A program made the position numbers and the translations under genes. Positions 6,679 through 7,748 of a stretch of 7,748 nucleotides of DNA are shown one piece after another. The notes under the pieces are model-generated. The model had not been told where the DNA came from and searched no databases. It was given only the letters and a program-made list of their open reading frames with translations. Every line of letters begins with the position of its first letter. Position 1 is the first letter of the stretch. This DNA is from Campylobacteraceae bacterium (GTDB lineage: Bacteria; Campylobacterota; Campylobacteria; Campylobacterales; Sulfurovaceae): contig JALSHP010000384.1 in assembly GCA_026982175.1 (NCBI GenBank), forward strand, positions 1 through 7,748, written 5' to 3'.

Positions 6679-7675
6679 ATGGAATGCAAAGGAAGATATT
6701 TTGACAGTTTTAATATTATTAATAATTGTAGTGTTTGCTATTTTGTTTATGGTGGCACAACCTACTTTTACAAGACAAAGTTCACAAGATACAGTAGGAA
6801 ATATATCATCTAAAAATTTAAAAAATCATGTTTATACCATAGTCGAAAAGTTTAATGACAGAATTTATTCAAACATTGAGATGCTAGATGCAACAGCTGA
6901 GTATATTTATAATGAATTTTCAAAATATAGTCATGATGTTAGCTATGAGACTTATGAACTAAAAGAGTTTGTAGCCGATGAGGTTTTTGAGTACAAAAAT
7001 GTAATAGCCAATTTTAAAGGCACAAAATCTTGTAATGATGAACTTGTGGTTGTTGGGGGTCATTATGATACTTTTGGAGGTCATGCAGGAGCAAATGATA
7101 ACACCTCTGCTGTGGCTGCTCTGTTAGAATTGGCAAGGGTTTTAAAAGAGCATCCACCCAAATGTAATGTGCAAATAGTAGCGTACACCCTAGAAGAACC
7201 ACCAGCTTTTAGGACAACAAAAATGGGCAGTTATGTTCATGCAAAGAATTTGTCTGAACGTGGAGTAAAGGTTAAGGTCGCCATTGTTTTAGATATGATA
7301 GGTTTTTATTCAGACGAGCCAAATTCGCAGTCTTACCCTGTACCGTTTATGGACATGTTTTACCCAAAAGAAGCAAATTTTATCTCGGTGGTTTCTAACT
7401 TTTCAAACATAGGAGAAGTACGAACTGCTAAAAATGCTTTGAAAGAAACGTCAAGCTTACCTGTCTACTCCATAAATGCACCAGCCTTTGTTCCTGGTAT
7501 TGACTTCTCGGACCATGGGAACTATTGGAAGTTTGGCTACAAGGCGTTCATGATAAGCGACACAGCTTTTTATAGGTCAAACAACTATCATACAGAAAAA
7601 GACACACCTGATACTTTAGACTATGAGAAGATGGCTAAGGTGGTTGAGGGTGTGTTTAGAATGTTAACCAAATAA
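6671..7675 (+). CDS. Membrane-anchored M28 family zinc peptidase
   Basis: M28 enzymes are two-zinc aminopeptidases or carboxypeptidases. The 334-residue product has an N-terminal hydrophobic helix (about 10-29) without an obvious cleavage site, so it is probably anchored with the catalytic domain in the periplasm. All M28 metal and catalytic positions are visible: GGHYDT (His131, Asp133), GANDNTSA (bridging Asp143), TLEEPP (general base Glu175, zinc ligand Glu176), LDMIGF (Asp208) and NNYHTEKDTPDTLDY (His307). A conserved DFSDHGNYWKFG stretch precedes the last ligand at about 278-289. Length and motif spacing fit a complete, active enzyme. The ATG at 6671 overlaps the end of the yjdF-like gene by 8 nt (ATGCTTAA), a typical coupled start. 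Substrate is unknown; relatives trim short peptides, and some act as glutaminyl cyclases. Family identity is very secure. Confidence 0.93.
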   Translation: MLKWNAKEDILTVLILLIIVVFAILFMVAQPTFTRQSSQDTVGNISSKNLKNHVYTIVEKFNDRIYSNIEMLDATAEYIYNEFSKYSHDVSYETYELKEFVADEVFEYKNVIANFKGTKSCNDELVVVGGHYDTFGGHAGANDNTSAVAALLELARVLKEHPPKCNVQIVAYTLEEPPAFRTTKMGSYVHAKNLSERGVKVKVAIVLDMIGFYSDEPNSQSYPVPFMDMFYPKEANFISVVSNFSNIGEVRTAKNALKETSSLPVYSINAPAFVPGIDFSDHGNYWKFGYKAFMISDTAFYRSNNYHTEKDTPDTLDYEKMAKVVEGVFRMLTK

Positions 7676-7684
7676 GGATAAGCC

Positions 7685-7748
7685 ATGACCATATACGACC
7701 TAAAACCAAAGTTTCAAGCCCTTTTACGCCCCATTGTGAGAACCTTAG
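7685..7748 (+). CDS. Probable CDP-alcohol phosphatidyltransferase, N-terminal fragment
   Basis: Only 21 codons are in the window. The peptide (MTIYDLKPKFQALLRPIVRT and one more residue) resembles the N-terminal amphipathic lead of CDP-alcohol phosphatidyltransferases, membrane enzymes that join an alcohol to CDP-diacylglycerol in phospholipid synthesis. The signature DGxxAR motif lies beyond the window edge, so the call rests on resemblance of the leader only. AAGGA at 7674-7678, which shares its first bases with the stop of the M28 gene, lies 6 nt before the ATG. Spacing of 9 nt places it in the same operon. Confidence 0.5.
   Translation, partial: MTIYDLKPKFQALLRPIVRTL

Noticed and set aside
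7014..7202. Minus-strand open frame inside the M28 gene
   Set aside because: It is opposite the catalytic motifs of the peptidase and has no sign of being a gene.

Overview
The window looks like chromosomal DNA of a low-GC, Gram-negative bacterium, most likely a Campylobacterota (epsilonproteobacterial) species of the Sulfurimonas/Sulfurovum/Arcobacter kind. This is inferred from three things: the style of the DnaB C-terminus, a short ComEC without a metallo-beta-lactamase domain directly behind dnaB, and tightly packed AT-rich genes with AGGA-type ribosome binding sites. No rRNA or other taxonomic marker is present, so the assignment is an inference.

Positions 2-2923 hold the 3' part of the replicative helicase gene dnaB, interrupted by two in-frame inteins. 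The window opens inside intein 1 (visible part 2-796), which sits at the Walker A (P-loop) site and ends in His-Asn just before the extein Thr. Extein sequence follows at 797-1294 (Walker B and the SQLNR motif). Intein 2 (1295-2596, 434 residues) sits between RESG and SIEQDAD. The last extein segment (2597-2923) finishes the RecA-like domain. Both inteins carry two LAGLIDADG motifs with their acidic residues, so both look like full-length inteins with a homing endonuclease domain. This is the most notable content of the window.

Downstream and probably co-transcribed are a short ComEC-type DNA uptake channel (2934-4205) and a rhomboid intramembrane serine protease (4213-4884). A hairpin lies between the rhomboid gene and a small convergent gene for a secreted cysteine-containing protein (4919-5176, minus strand).

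A divergent AT-rich region (5177-5322) with a good TATAAT box leads into a second plus-strand operon. It encodes a zinc-ribbon SAM methyltransferase (5323-5967), a YjdF/DUF2238 membrane protein (5977-6678), a membrane-anchored M28 zinc peptidase (6671-7675) and the first 21 codons of what looks like a CDP-alcohol phosphatidyltransferase (7685 onward). The spacing is 9 nt, an 8-nt overlap, and 9 nt. The last gene suggests a membrane/envelope theme, but no specific pathway can be read from the cluster.

There is no non-coding stretch longer than 300 bases. I saw no tRNA, rRNA, CRISPR array or insertion sequence.
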